Shown here in pieces: positions 1 to 12,238 of a DNA stretch of 64,000 bases. Position 1 is the stretch's first letter; every line of letters starts with the position of its first letter. A program made the position numbers and the translations under genes. Source of the stretch: Edolisoma coerulescens. Its lineage: Eukaryota > Chordata > Aves > Passeriformes > Campephagidae. The notes below the pieces were generated by a model, which did not search any database, was not told the DNA's origin, and was given only the letters and a program-made list of their open reading frames with translations. The stretch covers positions 87,200 through 151,199 of the forward strand of contig VWZW01004126.1 in assembly GCA_013397115.1 (NCBI GenBank), given 5' to 3'.

Positions 1-3000
1 CATACGGGTTTTATTATGAGCCGGGACCTCTAGTTGCCAAGAAAAGTAGAGCTTTTCTTGGGGACTAGGATGAAGTGGAGTGAAGTGATAGCTGTTGTTA
101 AAAATCTCAGAGGTGTTTGCTTTCAAGGCCATCAATAATGAGTTTCGGTTTTTTTCCATTTCTGTTAGTGAAATAACAATAATTTAATAAAATATTTACT
201 CAGTACAAGCACTCACAAACAGTGTGATCTTGGCATTATGTTAACTCTAGTTCACAAGGGTAAAGAAATAATTTCAGACGTATTTAAATTTGTGAGAATT
301 TATAAGGGAACAGAATGAAATGCTGGAAGACAAAAATGAAAGCCACAGGAAACACACAAGTCCTCGGAACTGCTAATAAATTGCTACAACTGCTTTCAGT
401 GTTTCATCAACAGTTGATCAGGGTATATTTTCTGAGAACAACAATCATTCTGTAGATAGGAATAAGGCCATGGGAAGAGAAAGAAAAGGTTTTGAAGATT
501 TATTGTTCTTTTAAAAATGGAATTCTACAGATGCCAGGAGTTTTAATGAGTATTAACCTACTTACACGGTTAAAAACTGGGTAGAGGAGTCAGAAGTGTG
601 TTTTCCAGATCATCTTCAAAAATAATATTGGATCAGTTCTTAGATTTTTGTCAGATTCCAGATTCTCATGCTCATCCTTTTTTTCTTCCTGGGGCATTGC
701 ACTGGGAAAAAGTACCTTAAGAGACCATAAAGCCACTTGTCTTCTCTCTTCTTTCTACTTCTCCTCTCTCTTAAAAATTAAAAAAAACTCAGAGCTGAAG
801 CTGAACATGGTTGGATATTGCTTCAACTTCCCCTCAGAAAACAACCAGGTGAAGTGATAATTTCTATGTTTAAATATTCAGTCCTCTTGTTAGTCTTTTA
901 CTTGTTAAAGTCCTTCATCCAAGGGATGCAAGGATCCCAGAATGCAACCCTGGTGTGAAAGGAACGAAAGGACACATTTTTATTATCTTTTTCCTATATT
1001 TATTTCATAGCGGTGTTTTTTAAAAATTCCTCTCTTGACCTGTAGGAGCAGCTGTTCTCTCTGACATCAGTTATTCTCTCTGATATGTCTAAAACACTAT
1101 GCACCTCAACACGAATCCCTAGTTGTAGTGTCTTCATTATTGATGGTGAAGCTTATATTGCAGTCACTGACTATTTCATGCCAAGACATGATGAAACTAC
1201 CCTTGAAGAAGCAGACTCGTGGGATAGTATTACCGCTGTGATAATACAGGGCTCAGAATACACTGCAAATAAGAATGTAGGTGTTAGCTGTGTGGATCAT
1301 CTTGCAGTTGTGCTACCAATATCCTGAGGCAAGGAGTAAGTAGTGGGCTTGTATTGTTTGCACAAACTGCAGGCACTTTAGTCTAGGTATACCCCTAATT
1401 ATGCTTCAAATCGTTCTTTCTAATTCAAGGTGTGTTTGCACATAGTAAAATATGGTCTAGAGGTACAGAGCTTTGTGAGTGCCTAAAGCAAGATAGTCAC
1501 ATGAAAATCTGGTGCAGAGTAAATCAATCTATTTCACTGATTACTGATTTGAAGTCTAAAGATGAAAAGGAACAAGGACAAGGGAGAAGCAGGGGATGAT
1601 GAGAGTAAATTACACATGAGCGCCTTAGCATGAAAATGTACTGAAAAGAAGTTCCATTGTGATAAGTTCATGGAAGCACTTCTCATATAAAGAGTGGACT
1701 GCTGACTTCAGGTTAATGCAGCTTACCCAAATTTAATGCACCAAGGTAAGTGTCAAGCAGGAATGGAAAACATCTCAAGTGAAAACAATATCTCTTTTTG
1801 GCTGCTCCTTCCTCCCTCTCTTCCTCTCCCCTCCCCCCCACCATTCCTTCATGTCAATGGATTTGTTTCTTGTTATAGTTATCCACAAAATGATTATGGG
1901 TTCACTTGTTGGTAGGCAAAAATTTGACAAAGACTTCGTAGCCTGGAGAAGTTTTCCAGTAACATTCCTGAATGCCTTATTTTGTTCCCATCCATCGAAA
2001 GAAACATTTACAAGAATAGGTCTATTAAATTTGGTCTCGTATACTATTCAATTAGATGAAAAGTTCTTAAATATTGCTTGAATGGTGTTTTGGGAAAATA
2101 TAAAAATGTTAGTATAGCTGTTTATGGTATTCTCAGGCAAATAGTACTAATAGAATATTATGGCCTCAAAGTAATAACCTATATATAGGGACAAAGCAAG
2201 CAAACAAACAAACAAACAAAAACAGCTAAAGAGATTATTTTGTATTGAAAAAAATCCACATCTACATAAAGAATATCACTTAATAAACTGAATAAACATT
2301 AAAAGCAACATTTATGTATATTTATCTAGCGAATTTCCATTTAGGGGACAATTTTAGTAAAAAGCCCTGTAGTTTATACAGTATTCAGTGGGGGGAAAAA
2401 AAAAAAAAGACCAAGAAAACAAAAAAACAAACCAAATCAAACCAAAAGGAAGCAGAGTTGGATTGCCTCATTAATTTTCCAAAACAGATTTTGATGCAAA
2501 ATCTGAAAATATTTTTTCAAAAGCAAACAGTACTGATAGAGCCTATTTTGTCTGTGCGAAAAGCTAACGTATTTTACTGTTTCTTTCCTGTTCTTGGAAC
2601 ACAGTCTGTAAAGCTCAGAAGGTCTGTGATTCTTTGTTAGAAATATGTACTTTGTGTCAAACCAATTAGATTTATCTTAACATGAATTTTTTTTTTTTTT
2701 ACATTTTCTTGTGGTGAATGTACTTGTATCAGATGGGCAAGAGCTTGCAGAAGAAACAAAAATTAACGTCTGTTATGACAATTCTATTGCAACATATTTT
2801 CCAGTTCTTATAGTTAAGATATTGGATCACATGAAGTTACAGTAATAGTTTCCTTACCTCAAATTTTACATAAAACTCTGCATATCATTCTGTGCTGCAA
2901 AAAAGAAAATAAAAAAAGCAATAAAACAAACAAATAAATCAGCTATCTCAGTGAGAGCTAAACCAGATATGACAAAACACTGACCTTTTGAGAACAGTTT

Positions 3001-4649
3001 TCAAAGAAAAATACAAGGTTTTATTTGCTTTGTTTTTGTAAGGGAGTGCAATGTTTATTTTTAAATAGACTTTAAAAAGGACAGAGATACAGATCAAGAT
3101 AGTCAAATTTATTTTTACTGCTGCTCCAGAATCCACATAGACAGGTATATGTCTATGTGTTTCAAATGCAGCCGAATCTTAAAAAAACCAGCTTCTGAAT
3201 ACTTAGTCTATTAAACGAGAATTCTAGCCTACCAATCCTTGCTTAAAGTTTAGAAAGAAACACTATTTTAATTTACTGCACTGCAGTCATGGTCACTCAT
3301 TGATGTTTGCCAAGGCATCTCTTTCTTCACTCCAGTATTTTGAGGATAGAGAAGAAATGGAAGTATTTCCTAAGCATCAACTAAAAATAGATAGAAATAG
3401 GAATATAGTGCCAGTATTCTGTGCCAATTCATGATCCTTTCTTTCTGGATTAATTTCTGTGTGAGTAAGGAGGGGTTATGATGAATAGGATTGACAAGAA
3501 GAAAAGGGTTTCACAAAAAAGCTGTAGTGAGAAGACAGGTATGGATATGGCTAAATGACATCATAATTGATGTGGATGAAAGCACAGATTCTGTGTAAGG
3601 AACCCTGTTTAATGCAAATGCTGCCATACTGTCTTCTGCCTCACAACCAAGAAGGGCTGAAGATCTGGTAGAGGAAGCACTGTAAGAGGCACAACCATAC
3701 CTCCTCAGCAGACACCAGAATAACTATAGGGACATCTCTGGCATATTTGTATAACCTTCACATGACTTACACAGTCATGCCACAATCTAGCTCGGTCTGG
3801 GTATTCCTTGAAATAAAATTAAATTGTGCATAAACCTCGGCCATAAGGAGAGAAAAAAAGTCTTTAGACACTGTAGGGGGCAGGAAATTAATTTCAGCAT
3901 GGTTAAACAGCACTTGATTCTGAGGAGACCCTTCTAAGACATCCCTATAAGGTGTTTTGATTGTGTTATTGTGCTGGTTCATTAAAATTCAGACTCAGCT
4001 CCTCATGTGATTCACACAAAAGTAGGAAGAGGGTTGCCTTCATAAACTAGCACTGCCATAAGAAAATGCATGCAAAATAATTTCCATAAAATTATTTCAA
4101 ATACAGCAAACCCTTTGCACTGTAGGAGGACACCTCCCTCCAGCACTCTGCTACTAACCTGTTATTGGCAGCAGAAACTGCCCAGCTGTTACTATATTAT
4201 TATTTCTATTTGTGCTTAGACATGATGATGTTGTCAGCTTCAGAGTTTGCTTTTGTGAGTGGGAGATTTGTGCTGTCATGCTGCAATTCAGGAAGCAATC
4301 AAACAATGGAGAAAAAAAAATGTACCAGAAATTACCTGTGTTTAAAAGTTAAAGGCAGAAACTGGAAAAGTCTTGCTCTATTCTCCCCCTGCAAGTGTAT
4401 TATGAAAAAATAAAGTAGGAGGAGGAGGACACAAAACTTTGTATGTATAGCTGTGCGGAAAAAGGATAAAAAGGACATGTTTGTTTGTTTTTATTTTCTA
4501 AAGGTTAGACATTTTTTGTTGGAAGATAATTAAAATCTTATTTAATTAATTAAATAAGATGCATTTTGATTTTCCTCCAACAGGCTGAGAAGCAGACATT
4601 TTAGTGAGGAAAATAAATTTCTTGATATAGGAAACAATTTTAAGAGCAT
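1..4649. other. Unique AT-rich non-coding DNA
   Basis: No gene or recognisable interspersed repeat is seen. The longest plausible reading frame, 1085-1327 (+, 80 codons), matches no family I know and has no splice or promoter context that would make it a gene. Short simple-sequence runs occur: a CAAA run near 2198-2222 and A or T homopolymers near 2397 and 2687. Other open frames here are short and behave like chance frames in AT-rich DNA. Confidence 0.6.
4535..4560. repeat. 26-bp perfect AT-rich palindrome
   Basis: The 13-base half ATCTTATTTAATT is followed immediately by its exact reverse complement, with no spacer. The centre contains overlapping TAATTA cores of the kind bound by homeodomain proteins. 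It lies about 90 bp upstream of a CR1 insertion. It could extrude as a cruciform or be a paired homeodomain site; neither is shown by the sequence alone. Confidence 0.9.
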
Positions 4650-5342
4650 TAAAGATCCTGGCTGGAAAGTGGCCTAGCAGAAAAGGATGTGGGGATGCTG
4701 TTTGACACCTGTATAAACATGAGCCAGCCCTGTGTCCAGGTAGCCAAGAAGGCCGATGGCATTCTAACCTGTATCAGCAATAGTGTGGCCAGCAGGACCA
4801 GGACAGTGACTGTCCCCTTGTACTTGGCACTGGCGAGGCCTCACCTCCAGTGCTGTGTCCAGTTCTGGCCCACTCACTACAAGAAAGACATTGAGGTGCT
4901 GGAGGGAGTCCAGAGAAGGGCAAAGAAGCTGGAGAAGTGTAGAAAATAAGTCTGATGAGGAACAGCTGAGGGAGCTGGGGGTGTTTAGTCTGAGGAAGAG
5001 GAGGCTCAGGGATGCCCTCCTTGCTCTCTACAACTGCCTAAAAAGAGGGAATAGCCAGGTGGGGCTCAGCCTCTTCTCCCCGGAAATCAGCGACAGGACA
5101 AGAGGACATGGCCTCAAGCTGCACTGTGGGAGATTCACGTTGGACATCAGGAAGAATTTCTTCATGAAAGGGGCTGTTAAACATTGGAATGAGTTGCCCA
5201 GGGAGGTGATGGTGTCACCTTCCTTGAAGGTGTTCAAGAAATTACTGAATGTGGCACATAGTGCCATTGATGAGTGCTGATTGATGAGGTGGTGATTGGA
5301 CTCAATTACTTTGGAGGTCTTTTCAAACATGATGATTCTGTG
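4650..5342 (+). mobile_element. CR1 LINE, 5'-truncated 3' fragment
   Basis: This is the 3' part of a CR1 non-LTR retrotransposon in sense orientation. Recognisable phrases of the CR1 ORF2 C-terminus appear in order: ARPHLQCCVQFW, then KKDIEVLEGVQRR, then, in another frame, SDRTRGHGLKLH and LDIRKNFF, then HWNELPREV. It ends near a GATTCTGTGAT tail, a decayed form of the usual CR1 3' repeat. The 5' end is missing, as is typical of CR1 copies. It is not autonomous. The left edge is approximate because the homology fades gradually. Confidence 0.92.
4667..5280 (+). pseudogene. CR1 ORF2 C-terminal remnant, frameshifted
   Basis: This is the C-terminal part of the CR1 replicase downstream of the reverse transcriptase domain. 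The homologous peptide runs in one frame to about 4945, where a stop follows KKLEKCRK, and continues in another frame to 5280. So at least one frameshift separates the two halves. The catalytic reverse transcriptase and endonuclease domains are absent, so no enzyme could be made. The frame at 5028-5330 on the opposite strand is only its shadow. Confidence 0.88.
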
Positions 5343-5848
5343 ATATATTTCAATTTTAACACTTTATATCAATACAGCCCCTTCTTGCCCATATTAGAAT
5401 GGATTTCTTCATCTGTTTATTTTTTGCTGACCCTTACTATTTTCTGTTCAGATATCTGACTCAGCCACTCTTCTAATGTGATCAAAACCAACCTACAACT
5501 CATCTTCATTACCCTCAAAGAGGTCAGACTGAAGCCCACTGAAGTACTGCCATGGCAACTGTGATCATATCTTGTCTTTGTTTAATCACATAGAGAAATT
5601 TTCCTCACACTGATTTAATTGATAATCTCCAGGGAAGTTTGGGGCTTATAGCTTAAAGAAGTGTTTCCTCATTATGTCTGAAACACGGCATACGGAGAAA
5701 ACAAGCTTACCTTTAGATGCCTATAGTTTTGTTTTGTTTGTTCTTGTTTTATTTGTGTCCCCCAGTGATATTGAAATCTATCAACTGTTTCTTTAGAAAG
5801 TTCCAATAATATATGGCAAATGAAATTTCAAAAATCTGGCCAATTTAT

Positions 5849-5880
<32 letters not shown>

Positions 5881-8800
5881 GTGCGTGTGTGTGTGTAACG
5901 TATCTCACGCTTTAAATGCATTTAAAATATAACATGGTACGTTATGTAGGAAAAAAATAAAAACCTTTTAAATAAAATTGATACTGTTTCTCATTTCTAT
6001 TATTCAAAATATTTTGTGGTGCAAAAGTATTCCNTAACAATGTCAGTGTATCCGTAAGAAAGAAGACAGGAGTATTAGTGTGATGCTCCCCTTTAGGAAC
6101 AACTCCTTTGCTTTTCTGAATATGTATGGATCAGGAGTCAGTTTTGGTTTTTGGATGTGCCTGAACCCAGAACTTTGGTGAGCACAGGGCTGATGTGCCC
6201 CAGAGATCTACACAAGCCAGGTCATGTGAAGCAGGTTTTCTGGTCCCAGAGCTAGTTGTGGCCATGCCAACCTGAACTGAACCCAGAAGACCATCAGCCC
6301 ATGGAGGGGATGGCCCACAGCACCCACTGAGAGCTACATCTCTACAGATATCAAGCTCATAATTCCCTCAAACACCATACTACAGGGAAACAGCTAGCAT
6401 AATATGTCCTTGAAGTCGTTCAGGTTCATTTCTGTTCTTCTAAACAAGCCTTTACAGCACAGTTAAACCACTGCTGATAACAGGAGATGACAAACCTATT
6501 ATTTATGAGAATTAATATGAAGTCCACAAACAGGACTTGCATTTTTTTAAGAAATTATTTGTGTCATTTATGGATCATTGTGACATATAAGGAATGTAAA
6601 GCTGACTTAAAAGCAAAGTTACAGTGTCCTTGTTTCTTCCAACATACCCCAAACAAGTATTGCAGAAGCAAAATGTATGCTGTGAGCTGCTGGAGACAAA
6701 CTGATATTAGAAAATTGGGGCAGTCAAATTCAACATATTTTACATCTGAGAGGAAGTAATCTTCAGAAAAAATGTTGCTGCAAAAGCATTTATTGGTATA
6801 TTTTCCTGTGCTTATGCATGTTTACAGCTTGCTTCATAAGGTGGGACAATTAACACTAGGAAATGTACACCTTTTTGTGGCGAACAAAATCCAAGTGCCT
6901 CAGCCTTGTGAATGCGTAGTGTGAGAGGTGTCATAACTAAAATGCCTTTTAAGAAAATCCTGGAAATGGGAAAATGGAATAATGTCTCTCTTAGGTGTTC
7001 ATTTATTTTTTAAGTAGCTTGGGGTTCTGCAAAGGATGAAATACGAAAATTTAAATTTTTACTTCCTGTATTGATGCTGCACGATCAACATGGCAATTAC
7101 CTCAACTACATTGTCCAATTTTCTAGTGTCTGTGGCTCTGAGGTACAGAATATCATGTGGTTTTGTACTAAACCCACAAAAGTTTAAAACCACAGATATT
7201 TAAGGAATGTAATGAAGTTCAAATTAGTCCTGCAAACATTTAGCTATGAAATAAATTGAGAACTTTGATTTAAGAAATTGCAGGACTAAAAAGCAATAAA
7301 AAGAGAAATGCACACAGGAACAGCACACAGTAGATTTAAATTTTTTTAAAATATAGTTTAATTTTTAAATATATAGATTCTGAAGAGTTGAAAAATATGT
7401 ATATATATGCATATAAATATTGTTCTCAAATCTAATTCTTCTTTCTCTTATTCTGTTCATTTCACTACTAATCATTTGTGTCCAATGTAGCTACTATAAA
7501 AAAAAAGACACAAAATCTTCCACTGGATATTGCTTTTCTCCTGGGAATTTGGTTTCCTTAGAATGATATTCCTTATTATTTTACAATCTGTGAAAGACCA
7601 ATTAAAATGTTAATATGTATCAGACATATATTTAAAATCCTGCACTTAATGAAGACCCTGTATTGAAGTCTGCTGCGTGACTGCAAATATAAAAATGTCC
7701 ATTTCTATGCCCAATATATTCCATTTAGATTTTATTCCATATAATGTAGATTACTGTCATGAAGGGCTTCTTAAGAGGAAATAGAGCTTTCTGGGGTAAC
7801 TTATCATATCTTACAGAGGGTACAGAGCAATTGTTTTCTGTTCTGCTTAGAGATAACAATTTTCATTTTGAATTTCTCTAAACACCCATATTGTCTGTAT
7901 CCAATAGCATTTCCATATGCCACTGGTATTTTGCATAACTGTAAGTCACTGTATTATCAGGTAACATATCACAGTGAAATATAGGAAATGCTCTGTATTT
8001 GACCCAGCCTCGTGACAAATGTAAGCTCAGATACTTTTAAGACATTCTGAAGTCATTTATGGTATCTTGAAGTGTACAATGTGCTATGCAAGAAGCACAC
8101 GTATGGGCTGGCATAATGCTGGATAGTTACATAAACTTTAAAGCATAGACATAAAGGTTACTGTTCTTAAATCTCTTAGACACATAACTAAGTCATATGA
8201 AATACTTTAAAACTTGGCTGAGTTGGTGAAATTTTCTCTTAACAATGTCCTTTAAAGGAGTACATGTATAAACAGGACTTAGTAATAGGAAATTTTTGAT
8301 TCTTCTACATCTTTATGGTTACAGCTGCTTCATTTTGGCATGCATCTGTTTAGTGCATCTATCAAAAAAACATGTTTGCTATAAGAACTTTCAAATATGT
8401 TCAAAGAAGCAAACTGCATTTCAATATGGAGATTAATATTCATATTTCTATGTGCACTGGTGGTCAAATGGATCTATAATAAATGTGTTTCTCCATGAAA
8501 AAAAAGCAAAGGAAAATTTTAAAATGCTGCTTTATTGGTGTTTAGCTGAAGGAATCCATGACAACAGATGACACGCTGTTTTATGTGTCTTTTATACTTG
8601 GTTCATCCTTGGAGCACTGATGTTATATGACCTACACAAGAACAAGCTTTAAAGATTGGTAACCATAAAAAAATACTCAAAAAAACCTCCCTGATTCCAT
8701 AGTAAGTTTCCATTAAATAGTTAATAGGACCTATCTTCTAAATTATTTCACTGCTTTTCAAAACTTTTAAAAACCTTGGTGATCCCACATTTGATGAGCA

Positions 8801-9689
8801 ATATGTTAAAAAGACCAAGAAATCTTTTTCACCTCTAATTTTATGCTTCTTTTTGTACCATAGTGTTGTAAGGGAGAGAACTGCAGGATTGATTTTCATA
8901 AATGAGAAATTTACTCTAACATTAGATCCACATCATGCATTGACATTTATAATGATAAATATTTGACTTCTGTTTGCTCTAATAAGGTGGATTTAGTCCA
9001 TGTAATATGTTATTGATAGTTATGTGATTGGCAAGTTCTCACCAAGATTACCTCAATCATTTATTTCAGAATGTACGTAGTAGACTGATGAGCTCCTGAT
9101 CCTTTATTTGCAAACCTGAAATGCAGAATATCAGGGCCAGATAATATAAAAGGTAGAACGTTACAGGATAGTAGACCAATAAATAGTGAAAATTAGAGAT
9201 TGAGATTTTAACTGATTGCCAGGAAACTAAATTAAACAATACTATAATGTTCAGAGATTTAAAAAATTGCACCAAGATAATGAAACAATTTGGAGTTAAT
9301 GGAACACTATAAGAGAAGGATGCTAATGATCCAAAATAATTTCTGTGTCCTTTGGTGTAATTTCCAGGCTTTCTGTAAGCTGAGGATCTGTTGGGAGGAA
9401 TGGATTAAAGATTGGCAAAGAGAATTGTATATCACTCAAGGGAGCTGGCAGCTGGGAATAATTTCTGATAAACCTGTCTGAACAGTAGAACAGTGATCCT
9501 GTAGCATGTACAGAGATTAACAGTGCCTGCATTTCCATTTCTATGCCTCTGCCTGGGTGCTGCTTTGGAGATGCCCTGTTTAGTCAGGTAATAGAAGCAA
9601 ATTTACTCTTTGTGCTCTAGTCACAAGTTTATGGTTGTTTCAGCTGCTTGCCTGTGTTGACTGGCACACTTGACAAACCTCACTGCCTT
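5343..9689. other. Unique AT-rich non-coding DNA
   Basis: No gene is recognised. It holds a TA/GT microsatellite (about 5856-5897), one ambiguous base at 6034, and a GC-richer patch at about 6120-6330 that I cannot assign to a repeat family. The remaining sequence is AT-rich with many short chance reading frames on both strands. Confidence 0.55.
5856..5897. repeat. (TA)n-(GT)n compound microsatellite
   Basis: An alternating TA run passes directly into a GT run. This is ordinary length-variable simple sequence. Confidence 0.9.
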
Positions 9690-9715
9690 TTGTAAGGAAA
9701 AAACTACCTCAGTGG

Positions 9716-10244
9716 ATGACAGGACAGCAGTGGGTATTCTCTACCTTGACTTCAAGCAAAGCTTTCAACACTGTCTCTCACAACACTCTGATAGGCAAAC
9801 TCAGGAAGAATGGACTGGAGAGGACAATGAGGTGGATTGAGGACTGGCTGAACAGCAGATTCCAGAGAGTCACAATCTGTGACACAGGGTCAAGTTGGAG
9901 GCCTGTCCATATAGGTACCTCCCAAGGTTCCATCCTAGGCTCAGCATTGTTTAACTTATCCAATGACTTGAGTGCAGGGCAGATGCCTCCTCAGCAATTT
10001 CATTGACAACACAAAGCTGGGAGGAGTGGCCGATACCCCAGAGGGCCGTGCAGCCCTTCAAAAGGACCTCGACAGGCTGCAGAGATGGGCAGAGAGGAAC
10101 CTCCTGAAATCCAGCAAAGGCAAATGCAGGATCCTGCACCTGGGGAGGAACAACCCCAGGCACCAGCACAAGCTGGGGGAGACCTGCTGGAAAGCTCTCT
10201 GGAGAAGGACCTGGGGGTGCTGGTCAATCACAAGCTACCCATGA
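9716..10244 (+). pseudogene. CR1 reverse transcriptase remnant, frameshifted, catalytic motif lost
   Basis: This is the palm region of the CR1 reverse transcriptase. Visible blocks are FNTVSHNTL (near 9770), RFQRVTI, and GTSQGSILGSALF (the 'PQGSVLGP' block, near 9920). The frame then changes near 9975, and the block that should read F-A-D-D-T-K-L appears as FIDNTKLGG. One of the two catalytic aspartates is therefore replaced by asparagine. Downstream thumb sequence (AALQKDLDRLQRWAERN) is still recognisable. Frameshift plus lost active site make this a dead copy. Opposite-strand frames here are shadows. Confidence 0.9.
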
Positions 10245-10841
10245 GGCCAATGGGATCCTGGGGTGCATTAGGAACAGCATTGCCTTAGCTGCATTAGGAA
10301 GGTGCATTAGGAAGATCATTGAAGTTTGAGGGAGGTGAATCTGCTCACCTAGTCAGCCACAGAGAGGCAAGTCTGGAGTTCTGCATCCAATTCTGGGGTC
10401 CTCCGTACCAGAGAAACATGGAGCTACTCCCAGAAGAAGGTAACATAGGTTTGGGGAGAGGAACACCTCACTCATGAGGAAAGGCTGAGGGAGCTGGGAC
10501 TGTTTAGCCTCAAGAAGAGATGACTGAGAGAGGACCTCATCATTGTCTGTACGTATCTGAAGGGAGGAGCCAAGAGGATGGAGCCAGGCTCTCCTTGGTG
10601 GTGGTGAGAAATAAGACAAGAGGCAATGGGCACAAAATGATGCACAAGAAGTTCCACCTGAACCTGACGAAGAATTTTTCTGTGCAGATGACTGCACATT
10701 AGAACAGATTGCCCAGAGAGGTTGTAGTCTCCCTCACTGATATTCAGAGATATTCAGGACTGTGCCATATGGTATAGGATGACCCTGCTTGAGCAGGGAG
10801 GTTGGACCAGATGACCCACTGTGGTCCTTTTCAGCCATACC

Positions 10842-10885
10842 TATTCTGTGATCCTGTGATTCTGTGATTCTGTGAGATTCTGTGA
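10842..10885 (+). repeat. CR1 3'-terminal octamer repeats
   Basis: Tandem near-copies of ATTCTGTG/ATCCTGTG close the CR1 copy. In CR1 biology this repeat is the 3' end recognised by the element's own replicase. Confidence 0.93.
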
Positions 10886-11072
10886 ATGAAATTCAATTGC
10901 TCTTTTCACTTTTTTCCTCAGCATTTGGATGTTCTGAATTCTGAGGCTGCATTTAATTCTTGCAATGATATTGTTTTAAATTGTGGTAAACTGCTGATCT
11001 AACCCCTCCTGAATGCATTAAGAAGGGAAAACCAAATCAATATCTTCCCAGCCCTCTCTAAATTAAGGTAAA

Positions 11073-11077
11073 ATTAC
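11073..11077. repeat. 5' target-site duplication ATTAC of solo LTR
   Basis: ATTAC lies directly before the TG of the LTR and is repeated exactly at 12234-12238 directly after its terminal CA. A 5-bp duplication is the host scar of retroviral integration. Confidence 0.93.
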
Positions 11078-11121
11078 TGTAGTGGGTTGAAAAAAACTGA
11101 GTTGATAGACAGAGTTGTAGG

Positions 11122-11153
11122 CCAATCGCTTCTCACGATTTCGCATATAAAAG
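11122..11153 (+). promoter_or_regulatory. LTR core promoter: CCAAT and TATA boxes
   Basis: CCAAT at 11122-11126 and TATAAAAG at 11146-11153 are spaced as in a retroviral U3 promoter. Transcription would start around 11175-11185 and read toward higher coordinates. Whether it is active in the host is unknown. Confidence 0.7.
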
Positions 11154-12133
11154 TCAGCACGGCCGCGGGACAAGGAGCTTCTGGTTTCTGGTTTCCCCCC
11201 GGAGGGGTGGCAGGGCCGGGCCCCCTGCGCCCTCCACTCTTCCCCTCCGGCACAGCGGCACAGAGCCCTGGGTCGCTGCAGGAAAGAACCATCTCAGAGC
11301 CGTGGGCAGCTGAAAACAACTATGATTTGCTGCACAGCTGAACTTACTTGAAGCGGCTCTGGGGGACTGGCGAGTTCCCCCCCCACCACGCGGCCCCGCG
11401 CAGACCGGCGGAGCTTTCTGCTTTCTGAAGCCAGCACCGAATTGAAGAAGACACCATGCAGCCAGCAGCACAAAGAGAGTGAGGCTTTTCTCTACCCTAC
11501 AGCCTGAACACGTCTGCTCCCACCATAGAATTTCGAGGTCAGAGAGAGAAACAGGGTGAGTGCGGGTCACATGAGACGAAGCAAAGATGGTGACTGGAGG
11601 AGAGGGCAGCGGCGTGTTCCGTGCGTGTAGCTTAAAAACTCCTTTTGCATGCGGTGGTATGAGACTGTAATGTCACAAACTGTTTCATTTCTCTGTGAAA
11701 GACATGGGGGAGAAGGGAATTCTGTGTGCAGCCTGTGGAAAAAGAGAAGTAGTCCTGCCAGAAGTTTTTAGAGACTTTGTTAAAGGAGAGAGAGTTGTTG
11801 TTTTCAGGCTGGAATTTGCTTATCCTTAAAAGAGATACCCATGGTAGTAGTGTAAAAAGACTACAAAATTCATGAGAGAGATGTTTTTTCACGGCAGCAG
11901 ATTTTCTCCGGGCGGAATCTGGTTTTGCTTCTAACAGTTTGGAAACCACGCTAAGCAGAAGGAACCTCTTTTCCTCTCAAATATGGATGAGACTTTTAAA
12001 GACTGAATACTGACCTGAAATCACAGGTTTTTTATCTCTTTGTGCAGTTTGGAAGAAGAGGGGAGTGTTTGGGAGAGAAAGGGGGGTTTGTTTTAAGTTC
12101 ATATTATTTTCTTTTACCTTTCATTCTGTTAGT

Positions 12134-12139
12134 AATAAA
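12134..12139 (+). terminator. LTR polyadenylation signal AATAAA
   Basis: A canonical AATAAA about 95 bp before the LTR 3' end, followed by T-rich sequence and then a GT-containing stretch, as expected for the R/U5 boundary region. Confidence 0.75.
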
Positions 12140-12233
12140 CTTCTTTATATTCTTTAAAGTGTTGAGCCTGCTTTTTGCCCTCTCCTAACCTCTTATCTCA
12201 CAGAAAGTAAAGAAAGCGAACAAAACCACTACA

Positions 12234-12238
12234 ATTAC
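12234..12238. repeat. 3' target-site duplication ATTAC of solo LTR
   Basis: Exact copy of the 5-bp sequence at 11073-11077, immediately after the LTR terminal ACA. Confidence 0.93.

Larger units (their letters stand above)
9690..10885 (+). mobile_element. CR1 LINE fragment with intact 3' terminus
   Basis: A roughly 1.2-kb CR1 3' fragment in sense orientation. It starts inside the reverse transcriptase coding part (LTSSKAFNTVSHNTL, matching the conserved 'DFSKAFDTVSH' block) and runs through ORF2 and the short 3' UTR. The end carries several near-copies of the octamer ATTCTGTG (10843-10885), the signature by which CR1 differs from poly(A)-tailed LINEs. It is 5'-truncated. No target-site duplication is evident. 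The solo LTR that begins at 11078 lies about 190 bp downstream. Confidence 0.95.
11078..12233 (+). mobile_element. Solo ERV LTR, 1156 bp, flanked by exact 5-bp TSD
   Basis: The element begins TGTAGTGG and ends CCACTACA, an exact 8-bp terminal inverted repeat, and is bordered by identical ATTAC duplications. A CCAAT box (11122-11126) and TATAAAAG (11146-11153) lie near the 5' end, and AATAAA (12134-12139) lies near the 3' end, which sets the orientation as plus. The spacing implies a very short U3 and a transcript portion of about 1 kb. The stretch at about 11155-11420 is GC-rich and keeps many CpGs, unlike the flanks, which suggests a fairly recent insertion or CpG-island-like behaviour. No internal retroviral genes remain, so it is a solo LTR left by recombination. 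A 5-bp duplication fits ERVL-type or similar integrases; the family is not assigned with certainty. Confidence 0.93.

Noticed and set aside
1085..1327. 80-codon plus-strand frame with protein-like composition
   Set aside because: No family recognised, no splice sites or promoter in place, and the length is within chance for this much sequence.
6034..6034. Single ambiguous base N
   Set aside because: An unresolved base call with no structural meaning visible.
10000..10227. Minus-strand frames of 60-115 codons over the 10-kb CR1 copy
   Set aside because: They are antisense shadows of CR1 ORF2, whose sense-strand homology is clear.
11087..11570. Overlapping plus and minus frames of up to 138 codons in the GC-rich part of the LTR
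   Set aside because: High GC lengthens open frames; the sequence is LTR, with no recognisable domain.
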